Below, one piece after another: positions 43,216 through 51,861 of a DNA stretch of 64,000 bases (position 1 is its first letter; each line of letters begins with the position of its first letter). The notes below the pieces were generated by a model that saw only the letters and a list, made by a program, of their open reading frames with translations, was not told the DNA's origin and searched no databases. The translations under genes were made by a program, and so were the position numbers. The DNA is from Aeromonas sp. FDAARGOS 1405. Lineage in GTDB: Bacteria; Pseudomonadota; Gammaproteobacteria; Enterobacterales; Aeromonadaceae. The stretch is from positions 916,501 through 980,500 of the forward strand of contig NZ_CP077311.1 of the NCBI RefSeq assembly GCF_019048265.1. Direction: 5' to 3'.

Positions 43216-44127
43216 ATGATGATGCGTTCCCTCCTTCCCCTGTTGCTTGGCGCAGTAATGCTGCCGGCCACTATGGACAGTGCCCATGCCAATCCCTTTT
43301 CCGCCAGCAGCAAGAGCAGCAGCGGCTTTCTCGAGCGACGGGATGTGCCTAACCTCAGCTCGGCCGCTTTCGTGGTGGCCAACCACAGAACCGGCGAGGT
43401 GATCTCCGAGCGCAACGGCAACCGGGTAATGCCCATCGCCTCCCTCACCAAGCTGATGACGGCGCTGGTAGTGCTGGATGCCAACCTGCGCCTCAATGAA
43501 ATGCTCACCGTGACCAATGCCGACATCGACCGCATCAAGGGAACCGGATCGCGCCTAGCCATTGGCTCGAAGCTCAGCCGCGCCGAAATGCTCCATATCG
43601 CCCTGATGTCCTCTGAAAACCGCGCAGCCTCGGCGCTGGCCCGCCACTATCCCGGCGGCCAGCGTGCCTTTGTCGAGGCGATGAACGCCAAAGCCCGCAT
43701 GCTGGGGATGTGGAATACCCACTACGCCGACAGCACCGGGCTCAACCCGCGCAATGTCTCCACCGCGCAGGATCTGGCCAAACTCGCCGCAGCAGCAGCC
43801 TCCTATCCGCTGATCCGCCAGTACTCCACCGACGAGCAGAGCTATGTGCGTACCAACAAGCGCCAGCTGCACTACCTCAACTCCAACCGGCTGATCCGCG
43901 AGGGGCAGTGGGAGTTCACCCTCTCCAAGACCGGCTATATCCGCGAAGCGGGCCGCTGTCTGGTGCTGGGCACCAAGGTCAATCACGAACCGGTGATCAT
44001 GGTGCTGCTCAATGCCGAGACCACCAACGATCGGGTCGCCGATGCCAAACGGATCAAAACCTGGCTGGAGAGCTCGGGCAGAACCACCCTTGCCGCCAAC
44101 CAGAGCAGCATGCTGACTCACCAGTAA
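43216..44127 (+). CDS. pbpG: D-alanyl-D-alanine endopeptidase (PBP7)
   Basis: Penicillin-binding protein 7 of 303 residues, cutting DD-crosslinks in peptidoglycan. A signal peptide (MRSLLPLLLGAVMLPATMDSAHA) is followed by SLTK (SxxK), SSEN (SxN) and the KTG of SKTGY, all catalytic motifs of the low-molecular-mass penicillin-binding/S11 family. Three consecutive ATG codons occur at the start; any could be used. A strong terminator follows. Confidence 0.92.
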   Translation: MMMRSLLPLLLGAVMLPATMDSAHANPFSASSKSSSGFLERRDVPNLSSAAFVVANHRTGEVISERNGNRVMPIASLTKLMTALVVLDANLRLNEMLTVTNADIDRIKGTGSRLAIGSKLSRAEMLHIALMSSENRAASALARHYPGGQRAFVEAMNAKARMLGMWNTHYADSTGLNPRNVSTAQDLAKLAAAAASYPLIRQYSTDEQSYVRTNKRQLHYLNSNRLIREGQWEFTLSKTGYIREAGRCLVLGTKVNHEPVIMVLLNAETTNDRVADAKRIKTWLESSGRTTLAANQSSMLTHQ

Positions 44128-44144
44128 GCTCGAGATCCCCAACC

Positions 44145-44171
44145 AAGCGAGGTGCCAGCCTCGCTTTTTTT
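44145..44171 (+). terminator. Terminator of pbpG
   Basis: AAGCGAGG/CCTCGCTT stem with a six-base loop, followed by TTTTTTTA. Confidence 0.9.
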
Positions 44172-44188
44172 ATCTGCATGAGTGCGCC

Positions 44189-44269
44189 CAAAAAACGGGA
44201 GCTTGCTCCCGTTACAGGTAACACCTTCCGCCATCCCGTTACAAAACGTAACTACTCAACAGCGTGATT
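44189..44269 (-). ncRNA. Candidate intergenic small RNA, minus strand (about 80 nt)
   Basis: On the minus strand CTGACA (44299-44304) and TCTATT (44276-44281) are separated by exactly 17 bases, predicting a start near 44269. The transcript would form GTTAC-gtttt-GTAAC (44238-44252), a small AGGT-gtt-ACCT hairpin, and finish in AACGGGAGC/GCTCCCGTT (44194-44213) followed by TTTTTT. No gene is annotated on the minus strand to use that terminator. It matches no small RNA that I recognise. Coding potential is absent. Confidence 0.45.
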
Positions 44270-44275
44270 CACACT

Positions 44276-44304
44276 AATAGAATCAATTGGTTGTAACCTG
44301 TCAG
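44276..44304 (-). promoter_or_regulatory. Predicted promoter of the candidate small RNA
   Basis: Minus-strand -35 CTGACA (5/6 to TTGACA) and -10 TCTATT (4/6 to TATAAT), 17-base spacer. Confidence 0.4.
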
Positions 44305-44350
44305 CAAGAATTTTAGCGTGCCATCACAACCCCTGTAACGACGAGCCACC

Positions 44351-45388
44351 ATGCGAATTTCCAGTATCGAGTGCGGGCGGGTACTGGCCATTCTGGCCGT
44401 GATGACCATTCATGTATCCCCTTTCGCCAACCCCTTCAATCCCGCCCTGTGGGGAGGCGAATCCTGGCTCTGGCTAAGCGGCACCATCAACCAGTTATGC
44501 CGCTTTGCCGTGCCGCTATTTTTCCTCTGTGCCGGTTATTTTCTGCAGCCGAGACTGAGTCGCGAGGCGCCGCTGACCGTGGCCTGGCGCTACTGCCGCC
44601 CCTTGCTGCAGCTCTGGCTGGTGTGGAGTCTGGTCTACCTGCTGGTGGCGTTCAATCCGCTGGATGCCGTGCAGCAAGGCTATCTGGCCTCCCTGCGCGG
44701 GCAGTGGCAATTCCAGCTCGGCGACCCCCTCAATGGCTGGCTGGTGGGCGGCATGATCCACCTCTGGTTCCTGCCAGCCCTGATCATGGCGGTGACCCTG
44801 CTGGCACTCTGCTACCGGCTTGGCAGACCAGCGCTCGCCCTCTGGCTGGGTCTTGGCCTCTACCTGCTGGCGCTGCTGGGGGGCTCCTATGCCAAGCCGC
44901 TGCTGGGTGCCGAGTGGCCACTGCTCACCCGTAACGGCCCCTTCTTCTCCCTGCTGTTTGTGGCGCTTGGTGCCCTGCTGCGCCAGCGTCAGTGGCAACC
45001 GGATGCCCGCACCGGCTGGCAACTGCTGCTGGCTGGGGTGACGCTCTATGGCTGTGAAGCCTGGGCGCTGCAGCACTTTGCCGCAGTGCCGCTCACCCGC
45101 CACGACTTCCTGCTCGGCTCCCTTCCCTGGGCTATCGGCCTGTTTGGCCTGCTGCTGGCCAACCCCGAGTGGGGCAAGGGCAGCTGGCTTGAGCGCCAGG
45201 CCCCCAAAGTGCTCGGGATCTACTGCCTGCACATGATGCTGGTAGTCTGGCTCTTCGTGTTTGGCCCGCAGGGCGCATCCATCCTGTGGGAGATCGCCAA
45301 GGTGCCGCTGCTGCTGGGAGCGTCTCTGCTGGCCTATCGCCTGCTGGCGGCCCAGCCCCTCACCCGCCTACTGCTGCGTACTCGCTGA
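44351..45388 (+). CDS. Acyltransferase family 3 membrane protein
   Basis: A 345-residue integral membrane O-acyltransferase of the family that modifies surface polysaccharides or peptidoglycan. Ten or so membrane helices are visible. The conserved start IECGRVLAILAVMTIHVSPF contains the His used by the family for catalysis, and FAVPLFFLCAGYF follows. The target cannot be read from sequence; no LPS or capsule gene is adjacent. It stands alone. Confidence 0.87.
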   Translation: MRISSIECGRVLAILAVMTIHVSPFANPFNPALWGGESWLWLSGTINQLCRFAVPLFFLCAGYFLQPRLSREAPLTVAWRYCRPLLQLWLVWSLVYLLVAFNPLDAVQQGYLASLRGQWQFQLGDPLNGWLVGGMIHLWFLPALIMAVTLLALCYRLGRPALALWLGLGLYLLALLGGSYAKPLLGAEWPLLTRNGPFFSLLFVALGALLRQRQWQPDARTGWQLLLAGVTLYGCEAWALQHFAAVPLTRHDFLLGSLPWAIGLFGLLLANPEWGKGSWLERQAPKVLGIYCLHMMLVVWLFVFGPQGASILWEIAKVPLLLGASLLAYRLLAAQPLTRLLLRTR

Positions 45389-45392
45389 GTCC

Positions 45393-45424
45393 GGTATCCA
45401 GCCCGTCCTATCGGGCCGGATACC
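45393..45424 (+). terminator. Hairpin after the acyltransferase (probable terminator)
   Basis: GGTATCC/GGATACC (45393-45399, 45418-45424) over GCCCG/CGGGC, followed by TCTTCACGTTT. The T-run is weak. Confidence 0.6.
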
Positions 45425-45575
45425 TCTTCACGTTTAGCCCCTTTCTCTTCCGCTACGCCCTTTTTGCTCTCGCTTCATTACCGCAGTTTGCTGCAATGGT
45501 TCTACTTTTCAGCCGCGCTTCCCCAACCGTAAAACCTGCCCCCACAGCCCCCCTCTATTTTCACCTTGCCAGACA

Positions 45576-45594
45576 AATGAAAATCAATATCATT
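45576..45594. promoter_or_regulatory. Fur box of the siderophore receptor gene
   Basis: AATGAAAATCAATATCATT contains TGAAAATCAATATCA, which matches 13 of 15 positions of the 7-1-7 Fur motif TGATAATNATTATCA. It lies about 90 bases before the receptor start. Confidence 0.75.
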
Positions 45595-45682
45595 GGCATC
45601 CCGCTTAAGCGGGTCAGGCTAATTATAATTAAATCAATATGTTCGAGCCGTCAGGTCGACATCCAAAGAGTCAATATTGAAT

Positions 45683-47725
45683 ATGCAGCACCCTCACTTT
45701 CGCAGAACGCTGGTCTCGCTGGCACTGCTGGGCACCGGCTTCACTGCCCAGGCCACCGATGAAACCATGACTGTGGTTGGCAAACGCTCCCAGCATCAGG
45801 AAGTTGCCACCGCAACCCGTACCAATACGCCAGCCAAGCTGGTTCCCCAGACCATCGACAGCGTCAAGGTCAGCGAGCTGACCGCCTTCGGCCAACCAAC
45901 GCTGAGTGAGGCCCTGAGCGGCATTCCCGGGGTCAACGCCAGCGGTGACACCCGCTTCGATGGGGTCAATATCCGCGGCTTCAGCGCCAGCAACGACTTC
46001 TATCTCGACGGGTTCCGCGACGACATGCAGTACACCCGGGATCTCGGCAACATAGAGCGGGTGGAAGTGCTCAAGGGCCCGGCTGCCGTGCTCTACGGCC
46101 GCGGCAGCACGGGGGGCATCGTCAACCGGGTCAGCAAGAAGCCGCAAAAAGGGCAGGAGTCCAGCGTCACCGCCCGGGTCGGCAGCTTTGACAGCCAGCG
46201 GCTGGCCGCCGACCTCAATGGCGAGGCGAGTGAGCAGGTGCAACTGCGCCTCAATATGGCGCAAGAGGACAAAGATAGCTTCCGCAACGGCGTGAAGAGC
46301 AAACGCACCCTGCTGGCCCCCTCCGCCAACTGGGAGATCAGCGACAACCTCAACTGGCTGGTGCAGTACGAGCGCAACGAACATGACCGCACCCCGGATC
46401 GCGGCATTCCCGGGGTCAATGGCCGTCCGGCCGATGTGCCGCGAGAGTATGTCTACAGCGATACCAGCCGCGACTTCATCGATGACGTGGCACAATCCAC
46501 CCGCTCACGCCTCTCCTGGGATATCAACGATCAGTGGCAGTTGCGCCAGCAGCTCGGTTACTCCACCCTCGACAGCCAGTTTGACAACACCTATGTCACT
46601 AGCGTCAAAGGGGATCAGGTGACCCGCTCCCGCTGGCAGCAGGATCTCAAAGCGAAGAACCTGATCAGCAACACCGAGGCCGAGGGCCTGTTCCAGACCG
46701 GCCCGGTGGAACATCGCCTGCTGGTTGGCTTCGAGCAGAACTGGCAGGAGCGCACACCCAAGCTCTATCAAAACGCCACCGCCATCCCGTCTGGCAATCT
46801 CTACGATCCGGGCTCACTGCCTACCTACAATGGCGCCATGAAGCTCTCCAGCGACGCCAAACACAAGGTGCGCGGCAATGGCCTCTATCTGCAGGATCAG
46901 CTCAGCCTGGGTGACTGGCATCTGGTGGGCGGGCTGCGCCGTGACGACTTCACTGTCACCAGTCGCCGCTACGACCTCAACAAGGAGGAGAGCGTCTCGG
47001 TCAACAGCCTGAGCCCGCGCCTTGGTCTGGTGTGGAATCCCCTCGAGGATCACGCCTTCTACACCTCCTACAGCAAGACCTTCACTCCGGTGGGCGGCGA
47101 GCTGATCGGCATCACCCCGGGTGACAAGAACAACGGGCTGGAACCCCAGCACACCCGCCTCTACGAAGGTGGTGTGAAGAGTGACTGGCTGAACGGCAAG
47201 CTGGCGACCACTCTCTCCCTCTATCGACTGGAGATGTACAACAAGCGCACCAAGGATCCGCTGGATCCCACCAAGGTGATCCTCACCGGCCTGCAGCGTA
47301 CCGAGGGTGTCGAACTGAGCGCCCGCGCCGAGCTGACCGACGAGATCTATCTGCGTGGCGGCTTTGCCATTCAGGATGCCGAGCAGGTCAAGGCGGATGC
47401 GGATCTGCAGGGCAAGCGCCCGATGAACGTCTCCCGTCAGAATGGCCAGTTCTATCTCGGCTACAAGAGTGGCGAGCAGGGCTGGTTCGGTGAAACCGGC
47501 GTAACGGCGGTGGGCGATCGCTTCGCCGACAACGCCAACACCACCACACTACCCGGTTACGCCCGCTTCGATGCGCGCGTCGGTTATCGCTGGCAACAGT
47601 GGGAAGCCGAGCTGAGCACCGAAAACCTGACCGACCACGAGTACTTCGTCAGCGCCACCAGTGCCAACCAGATCATGCCGGGCACACCCCGTCAGCTGAG
47701 TCTGACCGGTACCTACCGCTTCTGA
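45683..47725 (+). CDS. TonB-dependent siderophore receptor
   Basis: Outer-membrane receptor of 680 residues. A signal peptide (MQHPHFRRTLVSLALLGTGFTAQA) is followed by the TonB-box-like ETMTVVGKR, the plug domain (about 45-155: LSEALSGIPGVNASGDTRFDG, IERVEVLKGPAAVLYGRGS, GGIVNRVSKKP) and a 22-strand barrel ending in SLTGTYRF, with the terminal Phe. The ligand is probably a ferric siderophore of the catecholate or hydroxamate type. TTG at 45677 is an alternative start. A Fur box lies upstream. Confidence 0.93.
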   Translation: MQHPHFRRTLVSLALLGTGFTAQATDETMTVVGKRSQHQEVATATRTNTPAKLVPQTIDSVKVSELTAFGQPTLSEALSGIPGVNASGDTRFDGVNIRGFSASNDFYLDGFRDDMQYTRDLGNIERVEVLKGPAAVLYGRGSTGGIVNRVSKKPQKGQESSVTARVGSFDSQRLAADLNGEASEQVQLRLNMAQEDKDSFRNGVKSKRTLLAPSANWEISDNLNWLVQYERNEHDRTPDRGIPGVNGRPADVPREYVYSDTSRDFIDDVAQSTRSRLSWDINDQWQLRQQLGYSTLDSQFDNTYVTSVKGDQVTRSRWQQDLKAKNLISNTEAEGLFQTGPVEHRLLVGFEQNWQERTPKLYQNATAIPSGNLYDPGSLPTYNGAMKLSSDAKHKVRGNGLYLQDQLSLGDWHLVGGLRRDDFTVTSRRYDLNKEESVSVNSLSPRLGLVWNPLEDHAFYTSYSKTFTPVGGELIGITPGDKNNGLEPQHTRLYEGGVKSDWLNGKLATTLSLYRLEMYNKRTKDPLDPTKVILTGLQRTEGVELSARAELTDEIYLRGGFAIQDAEQVKADADLQGKRPMNVSRQNGQFYLGYKSGEQGWFGETGVTAVGDRFADNANTTTLPGYARFDARVGYRWQQWEAELSTENLTDHEYFVSATSANQIMPGTPRQLSLTGTYRF

Positions 47726-47745
47726 TCTCTGTGACAACCACCCCG

Positions 47746-47775
47746 ACTGGCCAGCCCTTGCTGGCCAGTTTTTTT
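47746..47775 (+). terminator. Terminator between receptor and PepSY gene
   Basis: 9-bp stem ACTGGCCAG/CTGGCCAGT followed by seven T, 20 bases after the receptor stop. Read-through would be needed to express the next gene from the same promoter. Confidence 0.9.
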
Positions 47776-47789
47776 ATGAAGCAACCACG

Positions 47790-48413
47790 ATGAAACGCAG
47801 AAGAGTTCCCCTTCACAACAACAAATGGGTACGCCGCCTCCATGCCTGGGCCGGTTTTTTTACCCTAGCCCTGATGCTGATGTACGGCATCACCGGCCTC
47901 TGGCTACAACACCGAGCCGTGTTGCCCATCCCCGGCCCCCACACCGACAAATCGAGTGAAGAGATAGTGCTGGAGGCGCCGCTCGCCAGCCCGGAGCAGC
48001 TGAAAAGCCTGCTGCAACAGCGCTATCCCGATATCTTTGCCGATGGGCGAACCATGATCACCACGGCCCAGACCCTGCCCACCCCGAACGGTCCGCTCAC
48101 CCTGCCCGCCAAGTGGGAGATACGCGGTGTCACCCTCAGCCAGAGCGTGGCCGCCAGCTATGTCGAGGGCACCCTGCTGGTACGCACCGATCTGCAACTG
48201 GCCAACTTTGCTGCCAGCCTCAACCGACTGCACCGCGGCATGGGCACCGGCCTCGGCTGGCAGCTGTTTGGCGACCTCGCCGCCCTGGCTCTGCTGCTGC
48301 TCGCCCTCACCAGCCTGTTTATGTGGACCAAGCTGCACGGTACCCCCAGAGCCATCATAGCGCTGACGCTCGCAGGTACCCTCGGTACCCTGCTGTTTGC
48401 CCTGCTGGGATAG
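47790..48413 (+). CDS. PepSY-associated membrane protein (iron-uptake linked)
   Basis: A 207-residue protein beginning with RRLHAWAGFFTLALMLMYGITGLWL, the membrane helix of the PepSY-associated TM family (PF03929-like), with a periplasmic loop of about 100 residues and two further C-terminal helices (LFGDLAALALLLLALTSLFMW, ALTLAGTLGTLLFALLG). Such proteins often accompany siderophore receptors and may reduce iron or help its release. It lies 64 bases downstream of the receptor. Confidence 0.75.
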   Translation: MKRRRVPLHNNKWVRRLHAWAGFFTLALMLMYGITGLWLQHRAVLPIPGPHTDKSSEEIVLEAPLASPEQLKSLLQQRYPDIFADGRTMITTAQTLPTPNGPLTLPAKWEIRGVTLSQSVAASYVEGTLLVRTDLQLANFAASLNRLHRGMGTGLGWQLFGDLAALALLLLALTSLFMWTKLHGTPRAIIALTLAGTLGTLLFALLG

Positions 48414-48603
48414 CGCGCGACCATGCTACTACGTAGCAAGGAAATGAAAGAAAACCGCAATAGAAACAGGCCGCTGGCGGTGATGCCGTCAGCGGCTATA
48501 TCAAGGAAAGGAAATAACGGAGAGCAGGAAAAGAAAAGGGATACCAAGAGGTAACGGGAAGTACTGCCAGCTCAACAGTAACGCCCCAATGCGCAGGAAC
48601 GCT

Positions 48604-48638
48604 AAAAAACAAAAGGCCATCATTGCTGATGGCCTTTT
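48604..48638 (-). terminator. Terminator of tRNA-Leu
   Basis: 12-bp stem AAAAGGCCATCA/TGATGGCCTTTT with a four-base loop (48611-48638), followed on the minus strand by TTTTTT. Confidence 0.9.
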
Positions 48639-48651
48639 GTCATAAATTTGA

Positions 48652-48737
48652 TGGTGCCCGGGGTCGGACTCGAACCGACACGGTTATTCACCGGCGGATT
48701 TTGAATCCGCTGCGTCTACCGATTTCGCCACCCGGGC
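48652..48737 (-). tRNA. tRNA-Leu (anticodon CAA)
   Basis: Minus-strand cloverleaf, 86 nt with encoded CCA. The acceptor GCCCGGG/CCCGGGC is perfect, the variable arm is long as expected of class II tRNA-Leu, the T-loop is GTTCGAGTC, and the anticodon loop TTCAAAA gives CAA for UUG codons. Confidence 0.97.
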
Positions 48738-48748
48738 AACTGCGAGGG

Positions 48749-48776
48749 ATTATACGAATGGCGCGATGCCATGCAA
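48749..48776 (-). promoter_or_regulatory. Promoter of tRNA-Leu
   Basis: Perfect -10 TATAAT (plus-strand attata, 48749-48754) and -35 TTGCAT (48771-48776), 16-base spacer, 12 bases before the tRNA 5' end. Confidence 0.85.
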
Positions 48777-48880
48777 GGTGTTTTTCGATTGAACACTCCC
48801 GTTTGTTCATTTATTCAACGCCTTGCCGATGCGGGGCCAGTTACATAGAATGCCGCCATCATCTTAATGGAATAAAAACG

Positions 48881-49414
48881 ATGGCCAAGCCTAAAAAAGT
48901 CCAACAAAAATCCCCCTCTCCTGCCACTCAGCCATACCCGTCAGCGGGTCTGCTGCGTCGCCTCGGCGCCCTGATCTATGATGCGCTGGTGGTGACCTCA
49001 CTGCTGATCATCGCCGGCTTTATCGGCATGGGTGTCGCCAAGCTGCTGCTGGTCACCGGCATGGCCAGCGTACCGGCGGGTGAAGATACCGTCTGGTTGC
49101 TGACTCGCCACCCCCTGAGCCTGATCTACACCCTGTGGCTCGCCTTCGTCATCTGCGGTTTCTACACCTGGTTCTGGACCCGCGCTGGCCAGACCGTCGG
49201 CATGCGCGCCTGGCGGCTGCGCATTCAGAACGAGGATGGCAGCCATATCCGCATCACCCAGGCGCTGATCCGTCTCGCTACCGCAGCCTTTGGTCTGGGC
49301 AACCTGATGTGCCTGTTCAACCACAAGCGCCCACGGGCGTTCCAGGATATCTGGGCCGAGTGCGAAGTGATCGTGCTGAGCAAAGAGGCCAATCTGGAAT
49401 TGTTGAACAAGTAA
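48881..49414 (+). CDS. RDD family membrane protein
   Basis: A 177-residue protein with an RDD domain: GLLRRLGALIYDALVV (conserved Arg-Asp pair around residue 27-34), membrane segments at about 36-58, 80-100 and another near 150, and the WTRAGQTVGMRAWRLRIQNEDG loop. Function is unknown; some RDD proteins are Na+/H+ antiporters. ATG 48881 is used because the upstream in-frame extension runs through the tRNA gene. It converges with lptG. Confidence 0.85.
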   Translation: MAKPKKVQQKSPSPATQPYPSAGLLRRLGALIYDALVVTSLLIIAGFIGMGVAKLLLVTGMASVPAGEDTVWLLTRHPLSLIYTLWLAFVICGFYTWFWTRAGQTVGMRAWRLRIQNEDGSHIRITQALIRLATAAFGLGNLMCLFNHKRPRAFQDIWAECEVIVLSKEANLELLNK

Positions 49415-49435
49415 TACCGGCTCAATGCAACAACG

Positions 49436-49463
49436 AAAGAGGGCACCAACAGGTGCCCTCTTT
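49436..49463. terminator. Bidirectional terminator between RDD gene and lptG
   Basis: Perfect 12-bp stem AAAGAGGGCACC/GGTGCCCTCTTT with loop AACA. Both strands end in T-rich arms, so it may serve both convergent genes. Confidence 0.85.
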
Positions 49464-49480
49464 GCATTACCACGTGTGAA

Positions 49481-50551
49481 TTACTGCTTGCGGCTGAGGA
49501 TGTAGAAGGAGATACCGCCAAACAGCAGGCTGGGCGCAACAGCCGCCAGAATGGGCGGTACCGCATAGACCAGACTGATAGGGCCAAACACCCGATCACT
49601 CACATAGACGGCGAAACCGGTCATGATCCCCATCAGCATCCGCGCCCCCATACTCACCGAACGCAACGGGCCGAAGATGAAAGAAGAGGCCAGCAGGATC
49701 ATCGCCACCACCGAGAGCGGTGACAGCAGTTTGCGCCACATCTCCAGCTTGTAGCGACCGGCATCCTGCTTGTTGGCATCCAGGTAACCGATGTAGTCGA
49801 GCAGACCGGAGACCGAGAGATTCTCGGGGTCGATACTCACCACCCCCAGCTGCTTGGGCGTCAGCTCCGAGCTCCACTCCATCGTGGCGTGCTGTTCACT
49901 GCGGATCTGCGCCGGATCGTCGAAGCGGGTAACCTGGGTCTGCTTGAGCAGCCAGTGATGCCGTTCAAATACCCCCTCCCGAGCCTGCACCACGTCGATC
50001 AGCTTGCGCTCGGGGGTGAAACGATAGAGGGTAATGCCGGTCAGGGCGCCATCGTTGCGCACCCCGTTGATATTAACGAAGTTGTTGCCATCCCGTGCCC
50101 ACACCCCGTAGGCCGAGACGGTAAGCCGTCCTTCCGACATGGCACCGGCACGGATATCATCCGCCATCCGTTTGGCGACAGGGGCCACATACTCCCCCAT
50201 CAGTCCTACCAGGATCATCAGCGGGATTGCTGTCTTGAGCGCCGCCATCACAATACTGATCTTGGAGCGACCCGCCGCCTGCATCACCACCAGTTCGGAG
50301 CTGGTCGCCAGCTGGCCCAGACCGATCAGACCGCCCAGCAGCGCCGCCAGCGGGAAGAAGAGCACCGCCTCCTTGGGCATGGAGAGCAACACATAGTAGA
50401 GAGCATTGATCATGTCGTAGTTGCCCTCTCCGACAGACTTGAGCTGTTCCACATACTTGATGAGCGCCGCAAGACCAACCAGCGTGAGCTCACACAGCAG
50501 GATCGACATAAAAATGACCCTGCCGATATATCTATCGAGAATGCCAAACAT
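49481..50551 (-). CDS. lptG: LPS export permease LptG
   Basis: One of the two permeases of the LptB2FG ABC transporter, which extracts LPS from the inner membrane. At 356 residues it has six helices and a periplasmic jellyroll domain between the third and fourth. The start MFGILDRYIGRVIFMSILLCEL and SMPKEAVLFFPLAALLGGLIGLG match the family. It follows lptF by 25 bases. Confidence 0.95.
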   Translation of the reverse strand: MFGILDRYIGRVIFMSILLCELTLVGLAALIKYVEQLKSVGEGNYDMINALYYVLLSMPKEAVLFFPLAALLGGLIGLGQLATSSELVVMQAAGRSKISIVMAALKTAIPLMILVGLMGEYVAPVAKRMADDIRAGAMSEGRLTVSAYGVWARDGNNFVNINGVRNDGALTGITLYRFTPERKLIDVVQAREGVFERHHWLLKQTQVTRFDDPAQIRSEQHATMEWSSELTPKQLGVVSIDPENLSVSGLLDYIGYLDANKQDAGRYKLEMWRKLLSPLSVVAMILLASSFIFGPLRSVSMGARMLMGIMTGFAVYVSDRVFGPISLVYAVPPILAAVAPSLLFGGISFYILSRKQ

Positions 50552-50576
50552 CAGCGGTAGTTCCTATGTGGCTTCA

Positions 50577-51689
50577 TCATTTTGATTTGTTTATGAAATA
50601 TTTGCTCTTTACCCCGTTCCACCAGCTGGTGCCCTGCAAATTGAGGGGCAGGCCAATAAACAGCAGATAACCGAGCGGAACCAGGAACATCCCCGGCCAG
50701 TAGGGCAACCGACCACTGTCGATAGCCGAGCGGGCGGCACTGAGCAGCAGGAAGTAAGAGAGATAGAGCATGATGGCCGGCAACAGCTTGGCATAACGCC
50801 CCTGACGGGGGTTAACCCGAGCCAGCGGAACTACCAGCAGGGTGAGCACCGGAATGGAGAGAGGCAAGGAGATACGCCATTGCAGTTCACCCATCATGTC
50901 GTTTTCCTGGGTACCCAGCAGCTCCATAGTGGGTTTGGCCGCCGCCTTGCGGTTGGAGCGCTCCATCTCCTGCTGACGGATCACCAGACCATACTCGCGA
51001 AAATCGGAGATCTGGAACTGCTTGCCGGGGAAGTTGCCTTCATAGCGGGAACCATCCTTCAGAGTCAGCCACTGAAGACCATTCTCATCGATCGTCACCA
51101 CCCCTTCGCTGGCCACCACCACCGAAGGGGGGTTGCTGCCTTCGGCCCGCTGCAAGATGAAGATCTTCTGCAGCTTCGAGCCGTTGTCGTTCAAATCCTG
51201 GATGTAGGCAACTAGGCGCCCCTTGTCGAGCTCCATAAAGCGGCCAGCCTGCAGGAAAGAGATCCCCGGATCCGACTTGAACTCGTCGATCACCTGATAC
51301 TCTCGCTCCTTGGCTTGCGGGGCGATCCAGCCGGTGTTGAACGCTGCGACTGCGGCGGTCAGCAAGGCTAGCAACATGGCGCTGCGCATCACGAAACGGT
51401 GACTGAAACCGACCGCATGCATCACCGTCATCTCGCTTTCGGCGTAGAGGCGACCATGGGCAAACAAAATGGCTAAAAAGAGACTGATAGGCAGCATCAA
51501 CAGCGCCATATTGGGCAAGTTGAGCAGCAGCAGGGTGGAGACCAGACGTGTCGGCACCTCGCCATCGGCAGCATCACCGATGATCTTGATAAATTGTTGG
51601 CTGACAAAGATAAGCAACAATACGAATAACACTGCCAGCTGGGTTTTCAGGGTTTCCCTGAACAAATATCGGAAAACGATCACAGTCAT
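50577..51689 (-). CDS. lptF: LPS export permease LptF
   Basis: The second LptB2FG permease, 370 residues from ATG 51689. Six helices and a jellyroll domain are visible; MTVIVFRYLFRETLKTQ and MLPISLFLAILFAHGRLYAESE are family marks. An in-frame TTG two codons upstream is less likely. It is divergent from pepA, the conserved gamma-proteobacterial arrangement. Confidence 0.95.
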   Translation of the reverse strand: MTVIVFRYLFRETLKTQLAVLFVLLLIFVSQQFIKIIGDAADGEVPTRLVSTLLLLNLPNMALLMLPISLFLAILFAHGRLYAESEMTVMHAVGFSHRFVMRSAMLLALLTAAVAAFNTGWIAPQAKEREYQVIDEFKSDPGISFLQAGRFMELDKGRLVAYIQDLNDNGSKLQKIFILQRAEGSNPPSVVVASEGVVTIDENGLQWLTLKDGSRYEGNFPGKQFQISDFREYGLVIRQQEMERSNRKAAAKPTMELLGTQENDMMGELQWRISLPLSIPVLTLLVVPLARVNPRQGRYAKLLPAIMLYLSYFLLLSAARSAIDSGRLPYWPGMFLVPLGYLLFIGLPLNLQGTSWWNGVKSKYFINKSK

Positions 51690-51861
51690 TCCCAAGTAAA
51701 CTTGTGTTTTTAGTCGAATGCCTGAAAAATAGGGCCGTATATTGGATTTTTACCAGTTTGAACTGCGGAGCCTGTGGCTGTTCGCTCCGCCTCTGATACC
51801 CCAACAAGCACCGCATTATTCAATAAAAGGTGCCTTTTGTCTTTAGGATGTAGGAGATTCC

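Noticed and set aside
48623..48880. N-terminal extension of the RDD protein
   Set aside because: The extension reads through the tRNA-Leu gene and its promoter; the family start is at 48881.
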